64,000 bases of DNA from Rugamonas sp045984285 (GTDB lineage Bacteria; Pseudomonadota; Gammaproteobacteria; Burkholderiales; Burkholderiaceae_D). The position numbers and the translations under genes are program-made. Positions 50,897 through 59,874 of the stretch are shown in pieces. Each line of letters begins with the position of its first letter. Within the stretch, counting starts at the first letter, position 1. A model generated the notes under the pieces. That model made no database searches. It saw nothing but the letters and a program-made list of their open reading frames with translations, and was not told the DNA's origin. The DNA lies in NCBI RefSeq assembly GCF_045984285.3, contig NZ_JBJQIK030000001.1, positions 372,001 through 436,000 of the forward strand, written 5' to 3'.

Positions 50897-50910
50897 CATA
50901 AGCACTTATG
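50897..50910. promoter_or_regulatory. Inverted repeat at the transcription start region
   Basis: CATAAG and CTTATG flank CA just downstream of the -10 box, where an operator or a 5' hairpin would sit. Only the symmetry is seen; the binding protein is unknown. Confidence 0.4.
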
Positions 50911-50938
50911 TATATATTTTACGGAGACAAAATCAGCA

Positions 50939-52048
50939 ATGCGTAAATCCATCCCCTTTGCAGTCTCGATCCTCTGCGCCATGACCCTCGCCAGCGCAGG
51001 CGCACAAGCACAGGCCCGGGCCGCCGCAGCGGTACCGGCAGCGCAGCAGTCCATGCCGCTGGCTGCAGCCGACAAGGCGGCGGCCGTTGAGCTCCTGGCC
51101 CAGCGCCTGTCCGCCAACTACGTCTACGCTGACGGCGGCAACAAGATGGCTGCCGCCATCCGCGGCCATTTGCGCAAGGGAGACTACGACAAGGCAGCCA
51201 CGCATACGGCGTTCGCAGAAATGCTGACGTCCCATCTCCAGGCCGTCAATCCGGACAAGCACCTGAGCGTACGCCACAGGCCAAACGCAAGGCCTGACCG
51301 GCCGCGCCCCTCGCTCAAGGACGGCATGCCGCCCGAGGTTCGCGAGCGCATGACCGAGGTGGGGAAATACTGGAACTTCGCTTTCGAAAAAGTGGAGCGC
51401 CTGCCGGGCAATATCATGTATATGAAGTTCGACTCCTTCTTTGACGCGGACATCGCCAAGGCAGCTGCCACCGCCGCCATGAATTTTGCGGCCAGCGGCA
51501 ACGCGATGATCATCGACCTGCGCGACAACGGTGGCGGCGACCCGCGCATGGTGGCGCATGTGGCGAGTTACCTGCTCGGCGACAAGAAGGTCCATCTATC
51601 GGACATGTACTTCAGGGCCGACAATGAAACGGATTCATTCTGGAGCGACCCCGCGGTTCCAGGTGCGCATTTTGGCGCGGATAAACCGGTCTATGTATTG
51701 ACCGGCCGCGAAACCTTTTCCGCAGCTGAGGACTTCACGTACAGCCTGCAGGCCATCAAGCGCATCACCGTCGTCGGCGAAACAAGCGGAGGCGGTGCGC
51801 ACCCGATCCATCCCTACCGAATCGATCCGCACATGATCGCCATTATCCCGATCGGCCGCACGATCAACCCTATCACCAAAGGCAATTGGGAAGGAAGCGG
51901 CGTGAAGCCGGACGTCGCCGTTGCAGCCGACAAGGCCCTTGCCAAAGCCAACGCCCTGGCCCTGCGGCAGGTGCTGCCGCAAGTGAAGGATGCGGAGGAT
52001 CGTCCTCTCCTCGAGAAGAAACTCGCCGAACTGGAAGCGTCCTTGTAA
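50939..52048 (+). CDS. Secreted S41 family peptidase (IRBP/Tsp-like)
   Basis: This 369-residue protein has a signal peptide (IPFAVSILCAMTLASAGAQA). An N-terminal helical domain is followed by the S41 catalytic core: IIDLRDNGGGDPRMVAHVASYLL, VYVLTGRETFSAAEDFTYSLQAIKR with probable nucleophile S261, and TVVGETSGGGAHP. No PDZ domain is seen. Members without PDZ occur next to signalling genes in many bacteria; they probably cleave periplasmic or extracellular peptides. GGAGA lies upstream, and a clear promoter precedes the gene. A second paralogue lies at 54358, with a LytS/LytTR pair between them. Confidence 0.9.
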   Translation: MRKSIPFAVSILCAMTLASAGAQAQARAAAAVPAAQQSMPLAAADKAAAVELLAQRLSANYVYADGGNKMAAAIRGHLRKGDYDKAATHTAFAEMLTSHLQAVNPDKHLSVRHRPNARPDRPRPSLKDGMPPEVRERMTEVGKYWNFAFEKVERLPGNIMYMKFDSFFDADIAKAAATAAMNFAASGNAMIIDLRDNGGGDPRMVAHVASYLLGDKKVHLSDMYFRADNETDSFWSDPAVPGAHFGADKPVYVLTGRETFSAAEDFTYSLQAIKRITVVGETSGGGAHPIHPYRIDPHMIAIIPIGRTINPITKGNWEGSGVKPDVAVAADKALAKANALALRQVLPQVKDAEDRPLLEKKLAELEASL

Positions 52049-52210
52049 GCGGCGGACTGGACTCCCTCGCGAGGCCAGGTTCATCCCCTGCCAGCGGCGT
52101 TCATCCCGCTGGCGCCGGTTTCCTCCCCGGTTTTCGGGCATTCGTCGCATGGGCTAAAACCCGCGCATTCCAGCGGCTAGAATGGCGGGGCGAGTTCAAC
52201 GAGGAATTCA

Positions 52211-53542
52211 ATGAGTTCTCCCCCATTCCTGCCATTCAACGCACCTCCCGTCGCGGAAGTCGGGCACGACCGCCGCCTGGTGCGCCGCTACCTGCTGCAG
52301 TCGGCGCTGCGCTTCAACGCCGGTTCGCTTTTGTTCCTGTCGCTGCCGATCGCGCTGCTGCCGCTCTGGCTGAAACTCGGGCCGGCTGCGGCGGGCGGAG
52401 TGGGGAGCCGCAAGCTGACCCTGTACATTGCCGGCTGCGTTGTGCCGGCGGTGGCGGTCTGGCTTGCGCTCATCTCCAGCGGGATCGCCCGCAACTTTCT
52501 TGCGCGGCTGGGCGAGGAGGGCAAGGCGCTGAGCGCCGAGGCGATGGCTTCCTCGGTGACGCGCAGCATCGATGCGCCGTTCAATCCCTATACCACCTTT
52601 GACCTGTGCACCGCGTCCTTGTCGGGGCTGGCCCTCGGCACTGCACTCGGCTATTCCGGCCCGCCGGCATTCTTCCACGACCCTTTCAAGGGCCGGATAG
52701 TGCTGGGCCGGCGGCGTCCATTCGTGCTGGGGCGCCACGTCGAGGTGAAGGTGTCGTCCGATCTGGGCCCCAGCTGCCACATCGAGGTACGCTGCCGCGC
52801 CGGACTGGCCTGGTTCCTCATCCAGCAGGGGGAGTCGCTGAAGGCCGCCGAGACAGTGTCTGCCCAACTGCGCCAGCACCTCGCGCGCCACGCCAGCGCG
52901 CTGGATGCGGCCCGGCGTGAGCGCGAACTGGAACGTACTTCGCTGCAGGCACGCCTCTCTGCCTTGCAGGCCCAGGTCGAGCCACACTTCCTGTTCAATA
53001 CATTGGCCAATCTGAAATACCTGATCCGCACTGACCCACAGGCCGCGCAAGACATGCTCGACCACCTGGTCGGCTACCTGCAGAATGCGATGCCGGATAT
53101 GCGCTCCGTGTCATCGACCCTGGGGCGGGAAATCGACCTTGTCACGGACTACCTCGCGGTGATGCGCATCCGCATGGGCGCGCGCCTGCGCTACACCGTC
53201 GAAGCCGCGGAGGAGTTGCGCAGCCTGCCGTTCCCGCCGGCGATGCTGATCTCGCTGGTGGAAAACGCCGTCAAACACGGTTTGGAACGGGCCAGCCGGC
53301 CGGGCCTGATCACCATCAGTGCAAGGCGTGGAAGCGGCGGGACGGGCGAGCTGCTGAGCGTGTCGGTGGTTGACGACGGGGTCGGCCTGACCGAACAAGC
53401 CGGGCAAGGCACGGGGCTGGCGAATATTGCAGAGCGCTTGCTGCTGCTATACGGGCGGAAGGCCAGCCTTTCTGTGGAGCCGGGCGACGGGCAAGGAGTA
53501 CGCGTATTGTTGACCCTACCTATTGTCGGGAGCCACGCCTGA
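52211..53542 (+). CDS. LytS/AlgZ-type sensor histidine kinase
   Basis: This 443-residue membrane kinase has an N-terminal region with about three hydrophobic stretches (LLFLSLPIALLPLWL; LTLYIAGCVVPAVAVWLALI; a weaker one near 135-150). It carries the His_kinase domain of the LytS family: H259 in LQAQVEPHFLFNTLANLKYLI, then FPPAMLISLVENAVKHGLER and GVGLTEQAGQGTGLANIAERL. It has no sensory fold I recognise. Its stop overlaps the start of the LytTR response regulator (TGATG), its obvious partner. Both neighbours beyond the pair are secreted S41 peptidases, which are plausible targets. Confidence 0.93.
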   Translation: MSSPPFLPFNAPPVAEVGHDRRLVRRYLLQSALRFNAGSLLFLSLPIALLPLWLKLGPAAAGGVGSRKLTLYIAGCVVPAVAVWLALISSGIARNFLARLGEEGKALSAEAMASSVTRSIDAPFNPYTTFDLCTASLSGLALGTALGYSGPPAFFHDPFKGRIVLGRRRPFVLGRHVEVKVSSDLGPSCHIEVRCRAGLAWFLIQQGESLKAAETVSAQLRQHLARHASALDAARRERELERTSLQARLSALQAQVEPHFLFNTLANLKYLIRTDPQAAQDMLDHLVGYLQNAMPDMRSVSSTLGREIDLVTDYLAVMRIRMGARLRYTVEAAEELRSLPFPPAMLISLVENAVKHGLERASRPGLITISARRGSGGTGELLSVSVVDDGVGLTEQAGQGTGLANIAERLLLLYGRKASLSVEPGDGQGVRVLLTLPIVGSHA

Positions 53543-54294
53543 TGCCACGCGCCCTGATTGTCGAAGACGAGCCTCTGCTGCGGGCAGAGTTGACGGACCA
53601 GCTGCGCGCCTTGTGGCCCGAACTGCAAATCGCCGGCCAGGTTGAAAACGGCATTGAAGCCGTGGCGGCCATCGATGCACTGAAACCGGACATCGTCTTC
53701 CTGGACATACAGATGCCCGGCCTCAACGGCATGGAGGTGGCGCGCCATATTCCCGAGTCGTGCCAGGTGGTGTTCGTTACCGCGTATGCGGACTATGCCC
53801 TGGCCGCTTTCGATGCCGGCGCGTCGGACTACCTGGTCAAGCCGTTGACGACCGCGCGCCTGCTGCAGACGATCCACCGCCTGAAGTCGCGCACGGCCGC
53901 GAGCCCGCCGCCGGCCTTATGGGAAAAGCTGTTTGAAAAGGAGGACGCACCGGTGTACCTCAAGTGGATCAAGGCTTCGAGCGGCCATTCGGTGCGGCTG
54001 GTGATGGTGAGCGAAGTGCTGTACTTCCAGTCGAGCGAAAAGTATACGCGGGTGGTGACGGAGAACGGCGATTCGCTGATCCGGCTGCCGATCAAGTCCC
54101 TGCTCGAGCAGCTGGATCCGCAGATGTTCGCGCAAATTCACCGCAGCGCCATCGTCAATCTGCAGGCCATTGACCGGATCGAACGCAATGAATTCGTGGC
54201 GCGCGGCGGCGCCGGGCTGGAGGTAATCCTGAAAGGCCGGACCGAGCGCCTGACCGTGAGTGAGGGGTTTGCCAGGCAGTTCCGACAGATGTAG
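53542..54294 (+). CDS. LytTR-family response regulator
   Basis: This 250-residue protein has a receiver domain (about 3-118; D55 in DIVFLDIQMPGLNGMEVARH; Lys in DYLVKPL). A LytTR DNA-binding domain follows (about 145-250: YLKWIKASSGHSVRLVMVSEVLYFQSSEKYTRVVT, AQIHRSAIVNLQAIDRIE). LytTR proteins bind direct repeats upstream of target promoters. It is coupled to the LytS kinase by a one-base overlap. It probably controls the S41 gene that starts 63 bases downstream, the other S41 gene upstream, or both. Confidence 0.95.
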   Translation: MPRALIVEDEPLLRAELTDQLRALWPELQIAGQVENGIEAVAAIDALKPDIVFLDIQMPGLNGMEVARHIPESCQVVFVTAYADYALAAFDAGASDYLVKPLTTARLLQTIHRLKSRTAASPPPALWEKLFEKEDAPVYLKWIKASSGHSVRLVMVSEVLYFQSSEKYTRVVTENGDSLIRLPIKSLLEQLDPQMFAQIHRSAIVNLQAIDRIERNEFVARGGAGLEVILKGRTERLTVSEGFARQFRQM

Positions 54295-54357
54295 CAGGGC
54301 TGCCCGTCTGCTGGCCGTCCTCGTCATCGTTCCACAAACTGATGTGAAAGGAAAAGA

Positions 54358-55401
54358 ATGAAAAAGAAATGGATGGCCACACTCTCTTTGTCATCTCTGG
54401 CCGTGGCGGGGGCAATCGCAGGCACGCCGCCGGCAATGGAGCTCGATCGGGTGACCCGGTCGGAGGTCATCGATACGCTGATCGCCAAACTGAATTCCGA
54501 CTACGTTTTTCCGGACAAAGCCAAACAGGCCGAAGCCGTCTTGCGCCAGCACCAGCGCGAGGGCAAGTACGATGGAATCACGGACGGCAAGCAGCTGGCC
54601 GAACAGCTGTCGGATGACATTGACGGCGTGATACATGACAGGCATCTGTCGGTAAATGCCAGCGCCCGCCCCGTGCCGCCAGATGATGCAGTACCGCCGC
54701 CACCCCAGACGCGGGCGGAGTGGGAAAAACAGGTGCCGCCTGCCGTGCTTGAAAGGGTCCGCGCATCAAACCTGGGCGTGGAAAAGGTCGAGCACCTCAG
54801 CCCTGATGTTGGCTACCTGCAGATTTCCTCCTTCGCGCCGGTTTTCCTCGTGGCCGACAAGTTCGCCGCCGCGATGAATGAACTCGCTGACACCGATGGC
54901 CTCATCATCGATCTGCGCAACAACGGCGGTGGCGGGGGCGACTCAGTGTCGCTGTTGATCAGCTATTTCGTTGACGGGCGTACGCGCCTCAACGACACCT
55001 GGGAACGTGCGACCGGCATCACCACGCAGTATTGGACGCAGGATAAGCTTGACGGCAAACGCTATGGCGGCAAGAAGCCGGTCCTCATCCTGGCAGGACC
55101 CAACACGAAGTCCGCCGCCGAGTCATTTGCGTACCAGATGCAGGCCCTGAAACGCGCCACCGTGATTGGCGAACGCACCTGGGGCGGTGCTAACGCTTCG
55201 CGCCCCTATCGCCTCGGCGAGCATTTTGTTGCATTTATCCCGAGCAGGCGTTCGATCAGCCCAATCACCCATACAAACTGGGAGGGCGTGGGAGTCGCCC
55301 CGGATGTTGCGGCAAAAGTTGACGATGCACTCGCGGCGGCCAAAGATTTGATGCAGCGGCAACTTAAGGGCGGCGCACCACGTGTTGCTACGGGGCGCTA
55401 A
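54358..55401 (+). CDS. Secreted S41 family peptidase (paralogue of 50939-52048)
   Basis: This 347-residue protein has a signal peptide (ATLSLSSLAVAGAIAGTPPA) and the same architecture as the upstream paralogue. LIIDLRNNGGGGGDSVSLLISYF, LILAGPNTKSAAESFAYQMQALKR with probable nucleophile S252, TVIGERTWGGANASRPY and ISPITHTNWEGVGVAPDV mark the S41 core. HDRHLSVNA is shared with DKHLSVRH in the paralogue. AAAGGAAAA precedes the ATG. The two peptidases flanking one LytS/LytTR system probably arose by duplication. Substrates are unknown. Confidence 0.9.
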   Translation: MKKKWMATLSLSSLAVAGAIAGTPPAMELDRVTRSEVIDTLIAKLNSDYVFPDKAKQAEAVLRQHQREGKYDGITDGKQLAEQLSDDIDGVIHDRHLSVNASARPVPPDDAVPPPPQTRAEWEKQVPPAVLERVRASNLGVEKVEHLSPDVGYLQISSFAPVFLVADKFAAAMNELADTDGLIIDLRNNGGGGGDSVSLLISYFVDGRTRLNDTWERATGITTQYWTQDKLDGKRYGGKKPVLILAGPNTKSAAESFAYQMQALKRATVIGERTWGGANASRPYRLGEHFVAFIPSRRSISPITHTNWEGVGVAPDVAAKVDDALAAAKDLMQRQLKGGAPRVATGR

Positions 55402-55496
55402 AACCTGAGGTGGTTACGAGCCGCCGGATCCAGCGCAGCGCGCCCTCCCGCAAGTTTTTGCTATGCTGAATGGCAATTTTTTTGGAGGGAGTCCGC

Positions 55497-55784
55497 ATGC
55501 AAAAGCACATCATCGGCGCCGTGCTGCTCGGCCTTGCGCTGGCCGGCTGCCATAAGGAAGAGGAAAAACGCCTGAACGAAGGCCCGGCCGAACGGGCCGG
55601 GCGCGAAATCGACCAGGCCACGGCGAAGGCCGCAGTGGAGCTGGACAAGGCGGCCACGCACGCCGAACGCAATATCAACAAGGCGGCGGAAGTGATCGGC
55701 GAAAAGCTGGAGAAAGCCGGCGAGAAGGTGCAGGAGTCGGCACGCGAGGCGCGCGCCGAGGAAGAAGCGAAGAAGGCGAAGTAA
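55497..55784 (+). CDS. Small helical lipoprotein
   Basis: This 95-residue protein has a lipoprotein signal (GAVLLGLALAGCHKEE, Cys18). The rest is one charged amphipathic helix rich in Ala, Glu and Lys (AGREIDQATAKAAVELDKAATHAERNINKAAEVI spans about 37-70; EKLEKAGEKVQES follows). GGAGGGAG lies before the ATG at 55497. It resembles small envelope lipoproteins and the DUF883-like helix at 4278 only in composition. No family recognised. Confidence 0.75.
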   Translation: MQKHIIGAVLLGLALAGCHKEEEKRLNEGPAERAGREIDQATAKAAVELDKAATHAERNINKAAEVIGEKLEKAGEKVQESAREARAEEEAKKAK

Positions 55785-55818
55785 GGAGCCGGGCACGCCG
55801 CGCACCGGACTGGGTAAG

Positions 55819-57924
55819 CTAGTTGCCGGCCTTGCGCGGCGCCTTGAGCGGGACGACGTTGCTGTGCGCATCGGCGGCCGGGGGGGGCACGCCGGGCGCG
55901 CCGCCCAGCACAACGCTCAGGTCCACGAAGCCTTCGCGCCAGGCGCGCTCCAGGTCCTGCTCAATATGCTCCATCGTGGTCTGGCTGAAGTTCGAGAAGC
56001 CATGCACGCCATACGCCCGGTTGCGGCCGTGCGCCTTGGCCAGGTACAGCGCCATGTCCACCAGGTTCACGGCGCGCTCCCATGGCAGCGGCGTGTTCAC
56101 CGGAATCAGCGGGAAGGGCGCGAAGCCGACCGATACGTTCACATTGATCTGGGAACCGTGATACTCCAGCGACTGCGAAGAGATGCTGTAGAGGATGCGG
56201 CGCGCCACTTCTTCCAGTCCCGAACGCGGAATCGCCGGCAGGAAGGCGAGGAATTCCTCGCCGCCCCAGCGCACGATCATGTCGGTCTCGCGCAGCGCAA
56301 TGCGCAGCTGCGCCGCAATCATCTTCAGCACCGCATCGCCTGCGGCGTGGCCGTGGGTATCGTTGATGTGCTTGAAGTGGTCCACGTCCAGCAGGAACAG
56401 GGCGCCCACCATATCGTCGCCGCCGCGGCGCTCCACCACATTGTGGGCACGCATGAATTCCTGGAAGTGGCGCCGGTTGTAGAGGGAGGTGAGCGGGTCC
56501 AGCGAACTTTGCTGCTTGAGCTCCAGGTTCTTCACCTCCAGCTGCGCATTGGCCTGGCGCACCTTGCGGTACAGCAGGCCGACGATGACGGCGACCAGGG
56601 CGAACACCACGGCCAGCAGCCACCACACACGCTGCTGCAGGCGGCGGTTATCCAGCTCCGCGCCTTTCACCAGGTTTTCGTGGCTCAGCTGGTCGATCTG
56701 GCGCTGCTTCTTTTCGGCTTCATACTTTTCCTGCAGCTCCAGCACGGCCTTGCGCCGCTCGTCCTCGAACAGTTCGTTCGACAGCTTGCGCTCGCGGTGA
56801 TAGGCGGCGATGGCGGCTACGTGGTCGCCCGCACGTTCCAGGGAGGAGCCGTATTCCGAGAGAATGATCTGCAGTTCGGGCTTGTCGCCCAGTTTCTCGT
56901 AGGTGGCCAGGCCCAGTTCGAAACTCTTCTTGCCGTCGGCCACGCGGCCCATGCCGAGATAGGCCTGGCCGATATTGATGCGCGCCGTCGCCTCGGTGTG
57001 GGTATCGTGCAGCGAGAGGGCGGCGTTCAGCGACTCGGTGCCGAAGCGCAGGGCGCGCGGATAGTCGCCCTTCTTGAGGTAGATATCGGACAGGTTCACA
57101 AGCGTGGTGGCCACCATGCGCTGCGCGCCCAGCTTGCGCACCACTTCCAGGTTGTTCAGCAATGCGCGCATGGCGCGGTCGGTCTGGTGCGTGTCGATGG
57201 CCAGGCCGTATTCGGTGGTCAGGGCCAATGCCATGCGCCCCGGCGACTGCAGCTTGCGCACCACCTGCATGGATTCTTCCTGTACCGCCCAGCCCTTGTC
57301 GTACTCCTTGAGCTGCACATAGATCTGCACCAGCGCGTTCAGGGCGCTGGCCAATGGCGTGAGGTCGGATTCGATGCCGCGCGCGAGGTCCACCGCATGC
57401 TGCAGCTTGGGCAGCGCGTTCGGGAAGTTACCCTGTTCTGCGTAGCTCTGGCCGGAGGTAATGGTGGCCTGCACGCGCAGCGCCAGGTCATTGGTGGCGT
57501 TGGCGATGCGTTCGGCCTCGAATGCCAGCTGGTGCGAGGCTTTGTGCTCGCTCATCCTGGACAGCGTGTAAGCCCGGGCCAGCATGCCTTTCGCCAGCAG
57601 CACATTGTCCTTGCCGGCCCGCGCGAAGGAGATCAGCTCATCTGCAGCCTGCAGCGAGCGTTCGAAGGAATTGATGCCGCGCCAGGCATAGGCCACCTGG
57701 ACCAGGTATTCGCCGTAGACGGCCGGCGAGGCGGAGCGTGCTTCGGCGTCGATTTTCTGGAGACGGGTCAGCGCCTGGTCCGGCATGAAGCGGACCTGTT
57801 CGCTGATCGAGGAGAGTTCCCGGTCCAGCGTTGTTTGCGCGAACGCGAGCATGGGCGCAAGGATGCAGGCCGCCGCCAGCAACCGAATGCCCCGCGAGAT
57901 TCCTGAAACCGGTTTGCCTGCCAA
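55819..57924 (-). CDS. Diguanylate cyclase with periplasmic TPR sensor
   Basis: This 701-residue protein has a signal peptide or first helix (LLAAACILAPMLAFA) and about nine tetratricopeptide-like repeats in the periplasm (about 35-385). A membrane helix lies at about 440-460 (WWLLAVVFALVAVIVGLLY). The cytoplasmic GGDEF domain has its active site GGEEF at 554-558. An inhibitory I-site RETD sits five residues before it, so product feedback is expected. It makes c-di-GMP. The start is TTG at 57924 with GGAAGG upstream; it gives a normal signal peptide. It is monocistronic. Together with the HD-GYP protein at 30979 the window encodes both synthesis and breakdown of c-di-GMP. Confidence 0.93.
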   Translation of the reverse strand: MAGKPVSGISRGIRLLAAACILAPMLAFAQTTLDRELSSISEQVRFMPDQALTRLQKIDAEARSASPAVYGEYLVQVAYAWRGINSFERSLQAADELISFARAGKDNVLLAKGMLARAYTLSRMSEHKASHQLAFEAERIANATNDLALRVQATITSGQSYAEQGNFPNALPKLQHAVDLARGIESDLTPLASALNALVQIYVQLKEYDKGWAVQEESMQVVRKLQSPGRMALALTTEYGLAIDTHQTDRAMRALLNNLEVVRKLGAQRMVATTLVNLSDIYLKKGDYPRALRFGTESLNAALSLHDTHTEATARINIGQAYLGMGRVADGKKSFELGLATYEKLGDKPELQIILSEYGSSLERAGDHVAAIAAYHRERKLSNELFEDERRKAVLELQEKYEAEKKQRQIDQLSHENLVKGAELDNRRLQQRVWWLLAVVFALVAVIVGLLYRKVRQANAQLEVKNLELKQQSSLDPLTSLYNRRHFQEFMRAHNVVERRGGDDMVGALFLLDVDHFKHINDTHGHAAGDAVLKMIAAQLRIALRETDMIVRWGGEEFLAFLPAIPRSGLEEVARRILYSISSQSLEYHGSQINVNVSVGFAPFPLIPVNTPLPWERAVNLVDMALYLAKAHGRNRAYGVHGFSNFSQTTMEHIEQDLERAWREGFVDLSVVLGGAPGVPPPAADAHSNVVPLKAPRKAGN

Positions 57925-58083
57925 CTGGAGCTTCCTTCCGCTGCAATGTCCCGGAAATTATATGCCGTTGCAGATCAGAAAGTCCCGCCTGGTCCCAGAT
58001 TTTCCCTAAAAACGCACAGTTTTTCGTGGCTTTCCGTGAATTCTTCGCTACTCAATTGTTTATTAGCCAGCTTTCCGCGCGCT

Positions 58084-59874
58084 TCAGGCCGCCAATTGCT
58101 GCAGCTGGTACAGGCGCTGGTACAAGCCCTGGTTAATCTGCATCAGTTCATCGTGCGTGCCCGATTCATCGATGCGGCCGTGATTGAGCACGACGATGCG
58201 GTCGGCATCGCGAATGGTGGAGAGGCGGTGGGCGATGGCGATAATGGTCACGCGGCCACGCAGTTCGTCCATCGCGCGCTGCACGATCTGCTCGGTGGCG
58301 CTGTCGATACGGGAGGTGGCTTCATCCATCAGCAGGATGCTCGGCTGGCCCGCCAGCGCGCGTGCAATCGCGATCAGCTGCTTCTGGCCGGAGGACAGGC
58401 GCGAGCCGCCTTCGCCCAGCAGGGTGTTGTAGCCGTCTTCCAGCGCGAGGATGAAGTCGTGGGCATGGGCAGCGCGTGCCGCCGCTTCAATGCGTTCCTG
58501 CGGCAGGCCGCGGCCCATGTCGATGTTCTCGTAGGCTGAGGCGGCCAGCAGGAAGGGATCCTGCGGCACCAGGCCGACTTCGCTGCGGAACTGCTCGGTG
58601 TCGATGTCGTCCAGCGGGCGGCCGTTCATCAGGATGCTGCCGTGCGGCGCCGGATAGTAGCGCAGCAGCAGCGACAGCAGCGTGGATTTGCCGCTGCCGG
58701 TGTGGCCGACGATGCCGAGGAAGGTGCCGTGCGGGATGGCCAGCGACAGGTCGTGCAGCACGCGCTGGCCTGCGATGTATTCGAAGTTCAGGTGGCTGAT
58801 GGCGATGGCCGGCGTGGCCGCATCGTTGCTGGCGGCGGCCGGCAGCGCAGCCACGCCGGCCTTGCGGCGATGTTCCTGCGCGTCTTCTTCGTCCAGCAGC
58901 GTGGCCACGCGCGTGGTCGCAATCACCGACTGCTGCAGCTGGCTGAATTGCATGGTGATCTGGATCAGCGGCTCCACCACGCGCGCGATGTAGTTGATGA
59001 AGGCATACAGCACGCCCACTTCCACCGCGCTCATGGTGCGCTGGCCGAAGGCGAAGATCACGCCCGCCAGCAGCATCACGTTCAGCAGGTCAAGCGCGGG
59101 GCGCAGCAGCCAGGCATTGGCCTTGATCTCTGCCACGCGCTGCACATACTGCTGCTGGTTGGTCTTCGCAAACCGTTCGGTGAAGCGCTCGCCCGCATTG
59201 TTCGCCTGCAGCACGCTCATGCCGCCGATGGACTCCGCCATCTGCGCATTGATCTCGCTGCGCAGCTGGCGCGCCCTGGTGACAGCCGGGGCGCTCAGGC
59301 GCTGGTACATGAACACGATCAGCAGCACGCAGGGCAGCAGGGCCACCACGATCAGCATCAGGCGCCAGTCCAGCCAGGCCATGGCGCACACCATGCCGAC
59401 CAGCACGATCGAATTGTCGAGGATGACGAACAGCACCTGGATGTACAGGCCCTTGACGGCTTCCGTGTCATTGGTGACGCGCGACACCAGCTGGCCCGTG
59501 ATGGCGCGGTCGAAGAAGGCCATGGGCAGGCGCAGCACGTGGCCGTACACGCGCTCGCGCAGGCGCTGCACCGAGCGCATGGCCAGGCCGGACAGGCGCA
59601 CCAGCTGCATATAGCGCAAAATGGTGGAGGCCCAGCCGGTGAGCAGCACGCCGCCCAGCAGCAGCCAGATATGCGGCCAGTCCAGATTGCGCGGCAGGAT
59701 ATGTTCGTCGATCAGCCTCTTGCCGAGCAGCGGGCCAAGCACTTCGAGTCCGGCCGCGCACACCAGCCACAGGAAGGCCCAGTACAGGTGGCGGATATCG
59801 GGTTGCGTAACGCTGTACAGCAGGCGCCATGAGCGCCTGGCGGCGCCCCGCTTGTCTTGGTTCTCAGGCTGCAT
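58084..59874 (-). CDS. Heterodimeric ABC exporter subunit, MdlB-like
   Basis: This 596-residue fused membrane/ATPase protein has six helices in the N-terminal 320 residues and then a nucleotide-binding domain. Walker A is GHTGSGKSTLLSLLL. The signature is the variant LSSGQKQLIAIARAL, and Walker B with the catalytic Glu is ILLMDEATSRID. It overlaps the stop of the upstream MdlA-like gene by 11 bases. With that subunit it should form an asymmetric exporter in which this protein supplies the catalytic Glu and the partner supplies the standard signature. The substrate is unknown; lipid or drug export is typical. Confidence 0.93.
   Translation of the reverse strand: MQPENQDKRGAARRSWRLLYSVTQPDIRHLYWAFLWLVCAAGLEVLGPLLGKRLIDEHILPRNLDWPHIWLLLGGVLLTGWASTILRYMQLVRLSGLAMRSVQRLRERVYGHVLRLPMAFFDRAITGQLVSRVTNDTEAVKGLYIQVLFVILDNSIVLVGMVCAMAWLDWRLMLIVVALLPCVLLIVFMYQRLSAPAVTRARQLRSEINAQMAESIGGMSVLQANNAGERFTERFAKTNQQQYVQRVAEIKANAWLLRPALDLLNVMLLAGVIFAFGQRTMSAVEVGVLYAFINYIARVVEPLIQITMQFSQLQQSVIATTRVATLLDEEDAQEHRRKAGVAALPAAASNDAATPAIAISHLNFEYIAGQRVLHDLSLAIPHGTFLGIVGHTGSGKSTLLSLLLRYYPAPHGSILMNGRPLDDIDTEQFRSEVGLVPQDPFLLAASAYENIDMGRGLPQERIEAAARAAHAHDFILALEDGYNTLLGEGGSRLSSGQKQLIAIARALAGQPSILLMDEATSRIDSATEQIVQRAMDELRGRVTIIAIAHRLSTIRDADRIVVLNHGRIDESGTHDELMQINQGLYQRLYQLQQLAA

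Noticed and set aside
55864..57906. Plus-strand 680-codon open frame opposite the diguanylate cyclase
   Set aside because: The minus-strand protein has GGEEF, an I-site and TPR repeats; the plus frame has none.
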